From NCBI RefSeq assembly GCF_042434745.1, contig NZ_JBHLSS010000108.1: a stretch of DNA of 64,000 nt; one strand, given 5' to 3'. Shown here piece after piece: positions 17,700 to 29,218 of this stretch. Both the position numbers and the translations under genes were made by a program. Under the pieces are notes generated by a model that was not told where the DNA came from, made no database searches, and worked only from the letters and a program-made list of their open reading frames with translations. How positions within the stretch are numbered: the first letter of the stretch is position 1; the number at the start of each line of letters is the position of its first letter. The stretch is from Azotobacter paspali. Its GTDB lineage: Bacteria > Pseudomonadota > Gammaproteobacteria > Pseudomonadales > Pseudomonadaceae.

Positions 17700-18050
17700 G
17701 CCAAGAGCAATGAGCACAGCGTCAAAGACGGTAGCGCTGGACAGTGAGCAATTCGATCTGTTCGGTGCCGCCCAAGTTCCGGACGCGAGGCCGCGGCCAT
17801 GCGCGTCGGATACCGGACGCCGGTTTATCACGGGCAATGCGCAAAAGATTATGGCTCTTCATGGATTCCAGACAGTTCAGGACATCCCGTTTGACTGGGA
17901 CCGGGCCGGCTAAGGCTGCGTCCCCATCGGGGCCTCTCCCAAGAGAAGTTGCCGCTATACCTGGGCTTCTTCCAGTTCGTCCACAACGTCCGGATACGGG
18001 GCAAAGGGCTGCTTCAACCCCTGCTCAGTGTCCTGCTGGCGTAACAGTCC
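17700..18050 (+). mobile_element. Possible insertion-sequence remnant
   Basis: The gap between the DUF294 gene and the exonuclease holds a short ORF (17710-17913, MSTASKTVALDSEQFDLFG). A separate stretch near 17944 reads KLPLYLGFFQFVHNVRIRGK, then GLLQPLLSVLLA and a stop. The second part has the look of a transposase C-terminus. The two pieces could be the ends of an internally deleted insertion sequence. I cannot name the family and see no clear terminal repeats. Confidence 0.3.
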
Positions 18051-18186
18051 GGAATCCATGAAGAGCCATCAAATTAATGTAAAGATAGCAACTACCTGGG
18101 AAGGAGGCAGCGAGAACAGGGGCGCCCTACGGACGCCGCGCTATCCCTCCCCGCACTCAAATTACGGGGGGTCTCGCGCAAATCGG

Positions 18187-18909
18187 ATGAATCCGTTCGC
18201 CTTCCTATCTTCCCTGGGCATCGACAGACTGCCGCTCGACGACAACCAGCGGCGCCGCCTGCGCCGCCTGCCGACGGCACCGCACCTGGACAGCCGCCCG
18301 CTGCACACCCAGCGTTTCGTGGTGCTCGACTTGGAAACCACCGGCCTTAACGTCGAGCGCGACGTCGTCCTGTCGATCGGCGCCGTGCTCATTGAGAACG
18401 ACGCCATCGACCTCTCCCGGCAGTTCGAGTGCACCCTGCGGCGGCGCCTGAAAAGCGTGACCGAAAGCGTGCTGATCCACGGTATCGCGCCCAGCGCCCT
18501 GGCCGTCGGCACCGCGCCGGCCGAAGCCTTGCTGCGCTTCATGGAATATGCCAGCGACTGCGTGTTCCTCGCCTTCCACGCCCCCTTCGACCAGCGCATG
18601 CTGAGCCGCGCGCTGAAGGACGAGTTGGGCTACAGGCTGCGCCACCCCTTGCTCGACGTCGCCGACCTGGCACCCATGCTGTTCCCCGAGGCCCTCGTCT
18701 ATCCGGGCGGTCTGGATCAGTGGATACAGTATTTCGGCCTGGACATGTCCCGGCGCCACCACGCCGCGGCCGACGCCCTGGCTACCGCCGAGATCGCCCT
18801 GATCCTGTTCAACCGCGCCCGACGCACGGGCCTCGACAACATGGCCGAACTGGGCGAGCGGGCCGCCCGCTGGCAGCGTGCGCGCCGCGCAGTCCAGCAC
18901 TCGCTTTGA
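18187..18909 (+). CDS. DEDDh 3'-5' exonuclease (DNA polymerase III epsilon-like)
   Basis: A 240-residue exonuclease. The ExoI motif FVVLDLETTGLN (DxE) lies near residue 42, ExoII is AFHAPFDQRML, and ExoIII with the histidine is RRHHAAADALATAEIAL. It is related to the DnaQ proofreading fold but shorter in context and paired in Pseudomonas with the DUF294 protein, suggesting a stand-alone nuclease rather than the replicative epsilon subunit. The start at 18187 (MNPFAFLSSLG) fits relatives; a longer in-frame reading begins inside the IS-like remnant. Confidence 0.82.
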   Translation: MNPFAFLSSLGIDRLPLDDNQRRRLRRLPTAPHLDSRPLHTQRFVVLDLETTGLNVERDVVLSIGAVLIENDAIDLSRQFECTLRRRLKSVTESVLIHGIAPSALAVGTAPAEALLRFMEYASDCVFLAFHAPFDQRMLSRALKDELGYRLRHPLLDVADLAPMLFPEALVYPGGLDQWIQYFGLDMSRRHHAAADALATAEIALILFNRARRTGLDNMAELGERAARWQRARRAVQHSL

Positions 18910-19045
18910 ATCTCGGCCCGGCGCCACGCGAGGGGGACAGCCCCGCGCGCGGGGAAAGGATCGAAGGGAGGGTTTCGCGAAAAGAGCCGTACCCGGCGGA
19001 CGCCCGGAACCGCGGGCGCGGGAAAACCCCGTACCGTCGGCAGGA

Positions 19046-21244
<2,199 letters not shown>

Positions 21245-21907
21245 GGTGTTACTCCTTGGTTTACCCACACGCTGTGTTTTATAGGAAAACCGACCAATGC
21301 GCGATCAACTGTATGACGGCCTCGTGAGGCCTTACAGCGTTCATCGGCCCTGCCCGATCGGCTGAAACCGAGCAACGACGGATAGGGGCATCGAACCGAA
21401 GACCGGTGCCCGGAGGTGCCGGCCTTCCGCCGCGGCTCGACCGCCGATGGGCGATGGCGCCCCGGCAGCGCGCGGGCTGCGGATGTTCTCGATAGGTTAC
21501 CGGGTCTGCGCCGGCGGCGCTGCGCTGCTCGACGACGCGGCATGTCTCGCGGCCACGTCGAAGAGCATGCTCGGGGCGCCGATGCCCGCCGGGAGATGGC
21601 GAAGATTGCCCAGCGCGGCCGCGATTCGCGCCGCCAACGCTTCCCGCCTCTCGCCGATCCCCGCTAGCGGCCAGCTCTCTCTCGAGCAGATCGAAAAAGC
21701 GAGACGAAGATCGCCGGCGGCGGTCGGCCAGCTCGATAGCAGGTCACTGATACGAGAGGAAATCCCCACCGGAAATCCGACCGGCGAAATCGTCCTGGAA
21801 CCGCCCTTCCGCCATCATCCCCATTCTCTGCCCGTGGAGGCATGCGGATACTGCCAGCCGCCCCGCTTCGCCCTTATGATGCCCGCCCCTGCCGACAAGG
21901 ATTCTCC
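21245..21907. other. Long intergenic stretch upstream of katG
   Basis: Some 660 bp separate katG from the acyltransferase gene. Open frames exist (for example 21497-21769 minus, 21447-21932 plus), but their residue composition (Ala/Arg/Pro rich, no motif) looks like GC-rich chance frames or a decayed gene. I recognise nothing specific in it. Confidence 0.4.
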
Positions 21908-22798
21908 ATGCGCCCACTGCTCACCGCCCTAGGCGTCCTTCTCCTGCTGCTGATCGACACCCTGCTGATAATCGTCCCGCTGCTGCTGCTCGCCCTGCTC
22001 AGGCTGATCCTGCCCGGCCGGCTCCTGAAGGCGTACTGCGCGCGCGGGGTGATGTGCTGCGCCGAAAGCTGGGTGGAAATCGGCAAGCGCATCTTCGCCC
22101 GGCTCCTCCCCACCGTATGGGACGTCCGCGGCAGCGCCGGGCTGCACCGCGACCGTTCCTACCTGCTGGTGTGCAACCACCAGAGCTGGGTGGACATCCC
22201 CACGCTGCTGGCAACTCTCGGCAGCCGGGTGTCCTTCTTCAAGTTCTTCCTCAAGTGGGAACTGATCTGGATTCCCTTCCTCGGGCTGGCCTTCTGGGCC
22301 CTCGACTACCCGTTCATGAAACGTTATTCCAAGGCCTACCTGGAACGCTACCCGGAGAGGCGCGGCGAGGACCTGGAGATCACCCGGCGCGCCTGCGCGC
22401 GCTTTCGCGGCATCCCGGTGACGCTGGTCAACTACTTGGAAGGTACCCGCTTTACCCCGCTCAAGCACGCCCGCCAGGCCTCGCCCTACCGCTACCTGCT
22501 GCGCCCCAGGGCCGGCGGCCTGGCCTTCGCCCTGGCCAGCCTCGGCCCGCAACTGGACGCGCTGCTAGACGTCACCCTGGTCTACCCCGGCCGGCGCGTT
22601 CCCAGATTCTGGGAGCTGATCAGCGGCCGGGTGCCACGGGTGATCGTCGACATCCGGCACCACGAACTGGACCCGGCCCTCTGGCAAGGCGACTACCAGA
22701 GCGACGCGGATTTCCGCCGCTTCGTGCAGGCCTGGGTGAGCCGCCTGTGGGAAGAGAAGGACGCGCGCATCGCCCGGTTGCACGGCGCGGCGGCCTGA
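21908..22798 (+). CDS. Acyltransferase (YihG/PlsC-like)
   Basis: A 296-residue inner-membrane acyltransferase. A hydrophobic N-terminus (about 5-38) is followed by the HxxxxD motif in NHQSWVDIP near residue 85 and the acceptor-binding motif NYLEGTRFTP near 180. This places it in the lysophosphatidic-acid-acyltransferase-like family, closest in character to YihG. AAGGA precedes the ATG at 21908. It transfers acyl chains to a lysophospholipid or related acceptor; the exact substrate is not inferable. Confidence 0.87.
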   Translation: MRPLLTALGVLLLLLIDTLLIIVPLLLLALLRLILPGRLLKAYCARGVMCCAESWVEIGKRIFARLLPTVWDVRGSAGLHRDRSYLLVCNHQSWVDIPTLLATLGSRVSFFKFFLKWELIWIPFLGLAFWALDYPFMKRYSKAYLERYPERRGEDLEITRRACARFRGIPVTLVNYLEGTRFTPLKHARQASPYRYLLRPRAGGLAFALASLGPQLDALLDVTLVYPGRRVPRFWELISGRVPRVIVDIRHHELDPALWQGDYQSDADFRRFVQAWVSRLWEEKDARIARLHGAAA

Positions 22799-22802
22799 TC
22801 CT

Positions 22803-23567
22803 TCAGGTACCCTCGCGCAGCCACTCGCGCAGGCCGTAAAGCAGCAGCAAATGCCCCGGATAGAAGGCATAGGCCCAGTGCCGCAGCGGCGCTACCGGAA
22901 AGCCGGGCGCCAGTCGCAGCAGAAGCAGCCCCAGAGGCGCGGCGAGGAAACAGGCGAAGACCACCGACAGAGCGAAACGCTGTCCGAGCAGCGCATCGAC
23001 ATAGATCGGCGGCCAGTAGTTGGCCACCACCGCCACCCCGGCCGGCAGCAGCCAGCCCCAACGCGGGCACCGCAGGGCGAGCAGGAAGGCGGTCGGCAGG
23101 AGCACGCCGGCGGTGCCGAACATCAGCCGCTCGCCCAACGTCAGCGCCACGCCCAGGGCGACCAGGGCGAGCAGGCGCTCGGCCGGCGAGTACGGGCGCA
23201 CGCCGTTGGCCAGCAGCAGGCCGAGTGCCAGGGTCGGCAGCACGTTGAAGCTGTCCGGCGCGTCGACCAGCAGCCGGTACGGCCATTCGGAGAGCAGGGC
23301 GAAAGCCAGCAGCCAGCCGCAATAGCGGGCTAGGGCCGCCCGCCGCAGCGCTTCGGGGCGGGGCCGAGCCAGGTTGACGGCGAGAATCAGGCAGAAGAAG
23401 GGAAATGCCAACCGTCCCGGCACGTACAGCCAGATCCGCTGTGGCCAGACCAGGCGCAAGTGGTCGAGCAGCATGCTGGCGAACGCCAACCACTTGAGCA
23501 GATCGAGCGCCGCATCCCGCGCCGCGGGCACTTCGGCGAGCGGCGCCGCCAATCTCAGAACCGGCAC
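22803..23567 (-). CDS. TraX-family membrane protein
   Basis: A 254-residue polytopic membrane protein with the TraX-like opening ALDLLKWLAFASMLLDHLRL and PGRLAFPFFCLILAVNL, then about seven hydrophobic segments ending RHWAYAFYPGHLLLLYGLRE. TraX acetylates pilin in F plasmids; chromosomal homologues probably acylate other envelope targets. The GTG start at 23567 is supported by GAGGAG eight bases upstream. It converges with the upstream acyltransferase, with only 4 bp between the stops. Confidence 0.8.
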   Translation of the reverse strand: MPVLRLAAPLAEVPAARDAALDLLKWLAFASMLLDHLRLVWPQRIWLYVPGRLAFPFFCLILAVNLARPRPEALRRAALARYCGWLLAFALLSEWPYRLLVDAPDSFNVLPTLALGLLLANGVRPYSPAERLLALVALGVALTLGERLMFGTAGVLLPTAFLLALRCPRWGWLLPAGVAVVANYWPPIYVDALLGQRFALSVVFACFLAAPLGLLLLRLAPGFPVAPLRHWAYAFYPGHLLLLYGLREWLREGT

Positions 23568-23579
23568 CGCCGCCGCTCC

Positions 23580-23885
23580 TCACTGTTGTCGGTTGAGCTG
23601 CGACAGACAACCGGTGGAAGTCTTGAGCAGACGCTCATGCATCGGCGCCGGCACCTGCTTCGCGCCCTGCAGTTCGCGCAATTCGGCGCTGCTGAACTCG
23701 ACGGCGACGCGGTCGGCCGAACATTCGCAGTAGCGCCGCGCCGCTCCTTCCTCCTGGCGAGCCTTGGCGCTAGCCAGGCAGTCGCGGACGAACGCCTCGC
23801 GGGCGCCGCTGGGCCACTCGCCGGCGACCGCCGGCAGGACGCCGGCCAGAGTCAGCAGGAAAACGGACAGAGAGAGGGAACGCAT
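23580..23885 (-). CDS. Small secreted protein of unknown function
   Basis: A 101-residue protein with a clear signal peptide (MRSLSLSVFLLTLAGVLPAV then AGEWPSG). A mature part with four cysteines follows, including RDCLASAK, RRYCECSADR and TGCLSQ, so disulfides are likely in the periplasm. AAGGAG sits eight bases before the ATG at 23885. It is co-oriented with the TraX-like gene 12 bp downstream, so the two may form an operon. I do not recognise a family. Confidence 0.75.
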   Translation of the reverse strand: MRSLSLSVFLLTLAGVLPAVAGEWPSGAREAFVRDCLASAKARQEEGAARRYCECSADRVAVEFSSAELRELQGAKQVPAPMHERLLKTSTGCLSQLNRQQ

Positions 23886-24054
23886 CACGAATCTCCTTTT
23901 CCTCTTCGGACGAGCCCGCACAAGCGGACCCTTAAGTCATAGAAGGACATCGCCTTTCGCACAAGGCGAGCCGTTCGCGGCCGCCGCGGCGACGCGGTGG
24001 GAAATCTTCGCCGCCAGGCCCTAAACTGCACCGGCATCCAAGCCAGGACATCCC

Positions 24055-25476
24055 ATGCCCACCGCCTTGCCACTCCCACCCCGCACCGCCCGCCTGCTGC
24101 CCTGGATCATCGCCACCGCCCAGTTCATGCCGATGCTCGACGGCACCATCCTCAACACCGCCCTGCCGACGATGGCTAGGGATCTGGCCGAGGACCCGCT
24201 GCGCATGCAGTCGGTGGTGATCGCCTACATGCTCAGCGTGGCGGTGCTGATGCCGGCCTCCGGGTGGATCTCCGACCGCTTCGGCACTCACCGGGTGTTC
24301 CTCGGCTCGATCCTGCTGTTCACCCTCGGCTCGCTGCTCTGCGCGCTCTCCGCTTCGCTGCTGCAACTGGTCGCCGCGCGGGTGCTACAGGGCTTCGGCG
24401 GCGCCTTGATGATGCCGGTGGGACGGCTGGTGGTGCTGCGCGCCTATCCGCGCACGGAACTGGTGCGGGTGCTCAGCTTCGTCACCATGCCGGCGCTGCT
24501 CGGTCCGCTGCTCGGCCCGCCCCTCGGCGGCTGGCTGGTGGAGTACGCCAGTTGGCACTGGATCTTCCTGCTCAACCTGCCGGTCGGCCTGTTCGGCTGC
24601 CTGGTCGCCGCGCGCCTGATGCCCGATCTGCGCGGGCTGCAGCGGACGCGCTTCGATACGCCGGGCTTCGCGCTGTTCGGCGCCGCCATGCTGCTGATCA
24701 GCATCGCCCTGGAAGGCCTCGGCGAATTGCATCTGCCGCACGCCCGGGTCGTGCTGCTGCTGCTCGCCGGCCTGGCCTGCCTGGCTGCCTACTGGCTGCG
24801 CGCCGTCTTCGCCGAGGCGCCGCTGTTCTCGCCCGGCCTGTTCCGTACCCACAGCTTCGCCATCGGTGTGCTCGGCAACCTGTTCACCCGCTTGGGCAGC
24901 GGCGCCCTGCCCTTCCTCACGCCGCTGCTGCTGCAGCTCGGCCTGGGCTATTCACCGAGCCAGGCGGGCATGGCGATGATTCCCGTGGCCTTGAGTTCGA
25001 TGGCCATGAAGCCGCTGGCGCCCCGCCTGATCGAGCGCCTCGGTTACCGCCGGGTACTGGTCGGCAACACCCTGCTGATCGGCGCTCTGCTGGCCAGCCT
25101 GGCGCTGGTCGACGGCGACACGCCCTATGCGCTCCTGCTCCTGCACCTGGGGCTGATCGGCGCGGTGAACTCTCTGCAGTTCTCGGCGATGAACACCGTC
25201 GCCCTGATCGACCTGCCCACCCGCGACGCCAGCAGCGGCAACAGCCTGTTGTCGGTGGTGGTCCAACTGTCTATGAGCCTCGGCGTGGGCATCGGTGCCG
25301 CCCTGCTCAACGGGTTCAGTGCCGACGGCGCGGCCCAGGGCGACCCGCTGCTCGCCGCCTTCCAGGGCACCTATGTCTGCGTCGGCCTACTGGCGATGTT
25401 CGGCGCTGCCCTGTTCTTCCAGTTGCGCCCCGAGGATGGCCGCCCCGGCTGGCGGCACGACGAACTGGCGGATTAG
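24055..25476 (+). CDS. MFS drug/solute exporter, DHA2 (14-TM EmrB/MdtD-like)
   Basis: A 473-residue major-facilitator protein. TM1 is PWIIATAQFMPMLDGTILNT, matching the DHA2 pattern LDxTIVN, and the loop 2-3 motif is SGWISDRFGTHRVF. Motif C is in TM5 (LLGPLLGPPLGGWLVEY). It resembles MdtD/EmrB proton-driven multidrug exporters. The substrate is unknown. It is a single gene, with AGGA before the ATG and divergent from the small secreted protein gene. Confidence 0.87.
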   Translation: MPTALPLPPRTARLLPWIIATAQFMPMLDGTILNTALPTMARDLAEDPLRMQSVVIAYMLSVAVLMPASGWISDRFGTHRVFLGSILLFTLGSLLCALSASLLQLVAARVLQGFGGALMMPVGRLVVLRAYPRTELVRVLSFVTMPALLGPLLGPPLGGWLVEYASWHWIFLLNLPVGLFGCLVAARLMPDLRGLQRTRFDTPGFALFGAAMLLISIALEGLGELHLPHARVVLLLLAGLACLAAYWLRAVFAEAPLFSPGLFRTHSFAIGVLGNLFTRLGSGALPFLTPLLLQLGLGYSPSQAGMAMIPVALSSMAMKPLAPRLIERLGYRRVLVGNTLLIGALLASLALVDGDTPYALLLLHLGLIGAVNSLQFSAMNTVALIDLPTRDASSGNSLLSVVVQLSMSLGVGIGAALLNGFSADGAAQGDPLLAAFQGTYVCVGLLAMFGAALFFQLRPEDGRPGWRHDELAD

Positions 25477-25862
25477 CGACTGGCGCGATCGAACGTTCCG
25501 TTCTTCACTTAGGGCCAGCCCCGTCTAGGTCTTCGGTCGAACGTCGATCGGCCGCTCGCCGGCAAGGGGTGCAGAAGCGGATTTGTCCACGACGAACTGC
25601 AGGACGGAAGCATTGCGAACGAACTCACCGCCACCGAAGCGCTAGCGACCGCTCGCCCCCGGCGCTCGACGAGGGAAACGCCTACGACCTCGGAAGAGCC
25701 GCCGCCAGCCGTCGAGGCTTGCGCTTTGCAGTGGCCGCGAATACCGGGCAACGGTCCCGAAAGGATTCGGCGAAGCCCACGAGGGCAACGGCCGGCACGA
25801 CCCCGGCTTCGCCCGACGATCGATCGAGCCAGCCTTGAGCAGCCAGGAGGAGCGCATCATCG
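25477..25862. other. Gene-free spacer
   Basis: About 390 bp between the MFS gene and the diguanylate cyclase gene. No credible gene is present. A short REP-like stretch (GAAGCGGATTTGTCCACGAC, near 25573) is the only recognisable item, and it is weak. Confidence 0.4.
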
Positions 25863-27767
25863 ATGGCTTTGTCAACATGTAGGAGTCAGGGAGCGGGCGA
25901 ACGCTTTCCGCGTTGGCGCATCTGTATACGTCTCGCCCTACTGCTGGGCCTACTGTACGGGGCCGCGCCGGCGATCGCGGGCCGGCAGGACGAGCCCGTT
26001 GCCCTGCGCCTTGACGGCAGCGAACGGTCGCTGGACCTGCGTCCCCACCTGCAGTTGCTACACGACCCCGGCGGCCAGCTGCAGGCCGAGGAGGTCATGG
26101 CCGGCGGCCAGGCGTTCGCTCCGGCGACCAGTGGCTACGATCTGAACTTCGGCTACACCCGCGACATCGTCTGGCTGCGCCTGGATCTCGAATCGCGGGC
26201 GAAGGAAGTCCGCGAGTGGCAGATCGAGTTCATCTACCCTTCCCTCGACCGCATCGAGCTGTTCGGCCTCGGCGAAGCCCCCCTGCTGGGCGGCGACCGG
26301 GTACCCGCCGAACAGCGCGACAGCCCCCACCTGTCGCCGGCCTTCAGCGTGCGCCTGGCTCCCGGCGAACAGCGCAGCCTGTTTTTCCGCGCCCAGTCGA
26401 GCGGCACTCTGACCCTGGACGCACAGATCTGGGAAAGCGCCGCCTTCGCCCGCCACAGCCGCCTGACACTGATGTTGCAGAGCGGCTACATAGCCATGCT
26501 GGCCGCCCTGTGCAGCTACAACCTGCTGCTGTTTTTCGCCCTGCGCGAACGTAACTTCCTGCTCTACGTATTGTTCGCCGCCAGCCTCGGCGGCGGCATG
26601 CTCGCCCAGTCGGGGCTCGGCGCCCAGTACCTGTGGAGCGACGGCAGCGAGCTGGACAATCGCGCCCTGCCGTTCTTTCTGGGTCTCGCTCTGGCCCTGG
26701 GCACCCTGTTCACCCGCGAATTCCTCGATACCCGTCACGCCCTGCCGCGCTGGCACAAGCTGCTCGGCCAAGCCTGCGCCGTGTATTTCGGGATGACCCT
26801 GGGCAGCCTGCTGCTACCGGTCGACCGGGCGCTGCAGACACTCTCCGTGATCAGCATCGTCGGCATCCTGCTGTTGCTCGCCTGCGGCCTGGCCGGCTTG
26901 CTGCGGCGCTCGCCGGGCGCACGCATCTTCGTGCTCGCCGAGCTGGCGTTGATGGCCGGGGTAGTGCTCATGTCGCTGCGCAACTTCACCCTGCTGCCGA
27001 GCAATCTGGTCACTGCCAACAGCGTCCAGTTCGGCTCGGCGCTGGAGATGCTACTGCTCTCCTTCGGCCTGGCGGCCCGCCTGGGGGAGCTCAAGCGCCT
27101 CAAGCTGGAGGCCCGCGAGGCCGTCCTGCGCAGCCAGCAGGAAGCCCTCAGGACCCTGCAGGAACAGGAGCGTCTGCTCGAACAGCGAGTGGCCGAGCGC
27201 ACCGCCGCCCTCGCCGAGGCCAACGCGCGCCTCAGCGCCATCGCCCTGCAGGACCCGCTCACCGGCCTGGCCAACCGCATCGGCCTGAACCAGCGCCTGA
27301 CCCAGGCCTGGCAGCGCGCCCAGCGCAAGCAGGAACTGCTCGCGCTGATCCTGATCGATCTCGACGGTTTCAAGGCGATCAACGACCGCTACGGACATGC
27401 CGCCGGCGACCAATTGCTGCTGCAAATCGCCGGACGCCTGCAGGCCAGCGCCCGTGCCACCGACCTGGTGGCGCGGCTGGGCGGCGACGAATTCGTGCTG
27501 GTCTGCGAGGCCATCGGCTCCGAGGAGCAGGCCCACGCCCTGGCCGAGCGCATCCTCCACTCGCTCGGCCAGCCGGTGCATCTCGGCGATGTGCAGGTCA
27601 GCCTGAGCGCCAGCATCGGCATCAGCATCTGCCGCGGGCAGAGCCACGAAAAACTGCTGCGCGAGGCTGACCAGGCGATGTACCGGGCCAAGGCAGGCGG
27701 ACGCAGCCGCATCCACCGGGCCGACAGCGACCCGCCGCCGCTCGACCCGGCCTACCGGCCGGGCTGA
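25863..27767 (+). CDS. 7TM-DISM diguanylate cyclase
   Basis: A 634-residue membrane signalling protein making c-di-GMP. In order it has a signal/anchor (about 20-40), a periplasmic 7TMR-DISMED2 sensor (about 45-185) and seven transmembrane helices (about 200-395). A coiled coil (about 400-450, rich in LEQRVAERTAALAEANARL) leads to a GGDEF domain (about 460-620) beginning DPLTGLANRIGLNQRL, with the intact active site RLGGDEFVLV. No RxxD-type inhibitory site is evident just before the GGDEF motif. The DISMED2 fold suggests carbohydrate or small-ligand sensing. It is a single gene; a GGAGGAG-type RBS lies about 10 nt before the ATG. Confidence 0.9.
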   Translation: MALSTCRSQGAGERFPRWRICIRLALLLGLLYGAAPAIAGRQDEPVALRLDGSERSLDLRPHLQLLHDPGGQLQAEEVMAGGQAFAPATSGYDLNFGYTRDIVWLRLDLESRAKEVREWQIEFIYPSLDRIELFGLGEAPLLGGDRVPAEQRDSPHLSPAFSVRLAPGEQRSLFFRAQSSGTLTLDAQIWESAAFARHSRLTLMLQSGYIAMLAALCSYNLLLFFALRERNFLLYVLFAASLGGGMLAQSGLGAQYLWSDGSELDNRALPFFLGLALALGTLFTREFLDTRHALPRWHKLLGQACAVYFGMTLGSLLLPVDRALQTLSVISIVGILLLLACGLAGLLRRSPGARIFVLAELALMAGVVLMSLRNFTLLPSNLVTANSVQFGSALEMLLLSFGLAARLGELKRLKLEAREAVLRSQQEALRTLQEQERLLEQRVAERTAALAEANARLSAIALQDPLTGLANRIGLNQRLTQAWQRAQRKQELLALILIDLDGFKAINDRYGHAAGDQLLLQIAGRLQASARATDLVARLGGDEFVLVCEAIGSEEQAHALAERILHSLGQPVHLGDVQVSLSASIGISICRGQSHEKLLREADQAMYRAKAGGRSRIHRADSDPPPLDPAYRPG

Positions 27768-27781
27768 GCGGCGCTCCCGGC

Positions 27782-28471
27782 TCAGCGCTCCTGACCGAAC
27801 AGCACTCGACGCGCCTCGGCGGTGAGCAGCGCGCCGGGGTCGGCGTTGACCTGTCCGGCCAGGGCGTAGGCGCGTTGCACCGCCGGCCGCGCGGCCATGC
27901 GTTCGAGCCAAGCGGCCATGGCGGGGAAGTCCTCGATGCGCTGGCGCTGCCCCTCCCAGAGCTCGGCCCAAGGGTAGATCGCCATGTCGGCGATGGAGTA
28001 GTCGCCGGCCACGTAGTCGCGGCCCTGCAACTGACGGTCGAGCACGCCGTACAGGCGCGTGGTCTCCTTCACGTAGCGCTCGATGGCGTAGGGAATCGGT
28101 TCCGGCGCATAGCGGACGAAGTGGTGGTTTTGTCCGGCCATCGGCCCCAGCCCGCCCATCTGCCAGTACAGCCACTGCAATACCTGAAAGCGCGGACGGG
28201 TTTCCCGGGGCAGGAAGCGCCCGCTCTTGTCCGCCAGATATTCGAGGATGGCGCCGGACTCGAACAGCGCCAGCGGCTCGCCGCCGTCGTCCGGCGCATG
28301 GTCGACGATTGCCGGAATCCGGTTGTTCGGGGCGATCCGGAGGAACTCCGGGGCGAACTGCTCGCCTTTGCCGATGTTCACCGGGCGCAGGCGGTACTCC
28401 AGTCCGGTTTCCTCGAGAAAGAGGGTGATCTTGTGGCCGTTGGGGGTGGTCCAGTAGTAGAGATCGATCAT
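27782..28471 (-). CDS. Glutathione S-transferase, YghU/YfcG (Nu)-like
   Basis: A 229-residue GST-fold protein. The N-terminal thioredoxin-like domain reads MIDLYYWTTPNGHKITLFLE, with APNNRIPAIVDH (cis-Pro) and LFESGAILEYLADKS. The helical C-terminal domain has WLYWQMGGLGPMAGQNHHF and YSIADMAIYPW. The TxNGxK motif is that of the disulfide-bond oxidoreductase YghU/YfcG group. It is co-oriented with the next GST-like gene 12 bp upstream. Confidence 0.88.
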   Translation of the reverse strand: MIDLYYWTTPNGHKITLFLEETGLEYRLRPVNIGKGEQFAPEFLRIAPNNRIPAIVDHAPDDGGEPLALFESGAILEYLADKSGRFLPRETRPRFQVLQWLYWQMGGLGPMAGQNHHFVRYAPEPIPYAIERYVKETTRLYGVLDRQLQGRDYVAGDYSIADMAIYPWAELWEGQRQRIEDFPAMAAWLERMAARPAVQRAYALAGQVNADPGALLTAEARRVLFGQER

Positions 28472-28483
28472 TGACGTGCTTCC

Positions 28484-29170
28484 TCAGTCGTTGGTGGCGC
28501 GCCGCACCGCTCCCTGGCGTGCCTCGCAGAAAGCTAGCAGGCGGCGGAACCAGTCGCCGCTCGGCGAATCCCCGGCCCAGGGCTGCTCGCCCAGGGTCCA
28601 GGCCCAGAAGAAGAAGCCGCCGATCAGGTAATCGGCGCCGGCCGGCTCCGCCCCGTCCAGCCAGGGCTGCCCTTTCAGCATGGCGTCGAGCGGCTGCAGC
28701 GCCCGCGCCAGTTGCGTCTGCCCGGCGTCGCGGTCGGCGAAGGCCTCCAGGGACATGCCCAGGCTCTTCTCACGGCTCTGGCGGAAGTAGTCGCGGTCCG
28801 ACGGATCGATGCTGGCCAGCACGCGCGGCAGCAGCAGGCGAACCAGCGCCGGACGCAGGTCCTGGCCGATCAGCAGGTCGATCAGCCGCAGGCGGCTTTC
28901 GCCCAACGCGCCGCCGAGCAGAGCGGGCTGCGGATAACGCTCGTCCAGATAGCGGAAGATCGCCAGACTGTCGTGGAGCGTGGTCTCGCCATCGCGCAGC
29001 ACCGGTACCAGCGTCTGGCCGGAGAAGGCCAGGGCCTCCTTGTCGGTGAAACGCACCGAACGGCTGACGAAATCCAGCCCCTTGTGCGCCAAGGCCAGGC
29101 GTACCCGCCAACAATAGGGGGAAAACAGCACTTCGGGGGAACTCCCACGAAGCTCGTACAGTTCGCGCAT
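28484..29170 (-). CDS. Glutathione S-transferase family protein
   Basis: A 228-residue GST-like protein: LFSPYCWRVRLALAHKGLDF at the N-terminus, then FSGQTLVPVLRDGETTLHDS and LAIFRYLDERYP, and a helical C-terminal domain. The ATG at 29170 is preferred over that at 29176, because AAGGAG directly abuts the upstream ATG and leaves correct spacing only for the downstream one. It is paired with a second GST gene and transcribed the same way as tetR, with an operator-like palindrome (29189-29202) in front. It is therefore probably an electrophile-detoxification unit under TetR control. Confidence 0.85.
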   Translation of the reverse strand: MRELYELRGSSPEVLFSPYCWRVRLALAHKGLDFVSRSVRFTDKEALAFSGQTLVPVLRDGETTLHDSLAIFRYLDERYPQPALLGGALGESRLRLIDLLIGQDLRPALVRLLLPRVLASIDPSDRDYFRQSREKSLGMSLEAFADRDAGQTQLARALQPLDAMLKGQPWLDGAEPAGADYLIGGFFFWAWTLGEQPWAGDSPSGDWFRRLLAFCEARQGAVRRATND

Positions 29171-29188
29171 ATCCATCTCCTTTTATCG

Positions 29189-29202
29189 GGACTTATCAGT
29201 CC
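29189..29202. promoter_or_regulatory. Operator-like palindrome before the GST genes
   Basis: GGACTTATCAGTCC is near-symmetric, 19 bp upstream of the GST start. It resembles the palindrome in front of tetR (29819-29832), suggesting a shared TetR-family operator. Confidence 0.5.
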
Positions 29203-29218
29203 AAAAATAGGCGAATCT

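Noticed and set aside
25573..25592. REP-like GAAGCGGATTTGTCCACGAC
   Set aside because: It is a single, weak unit without an inverted partner and too short to call a repeat by itself.
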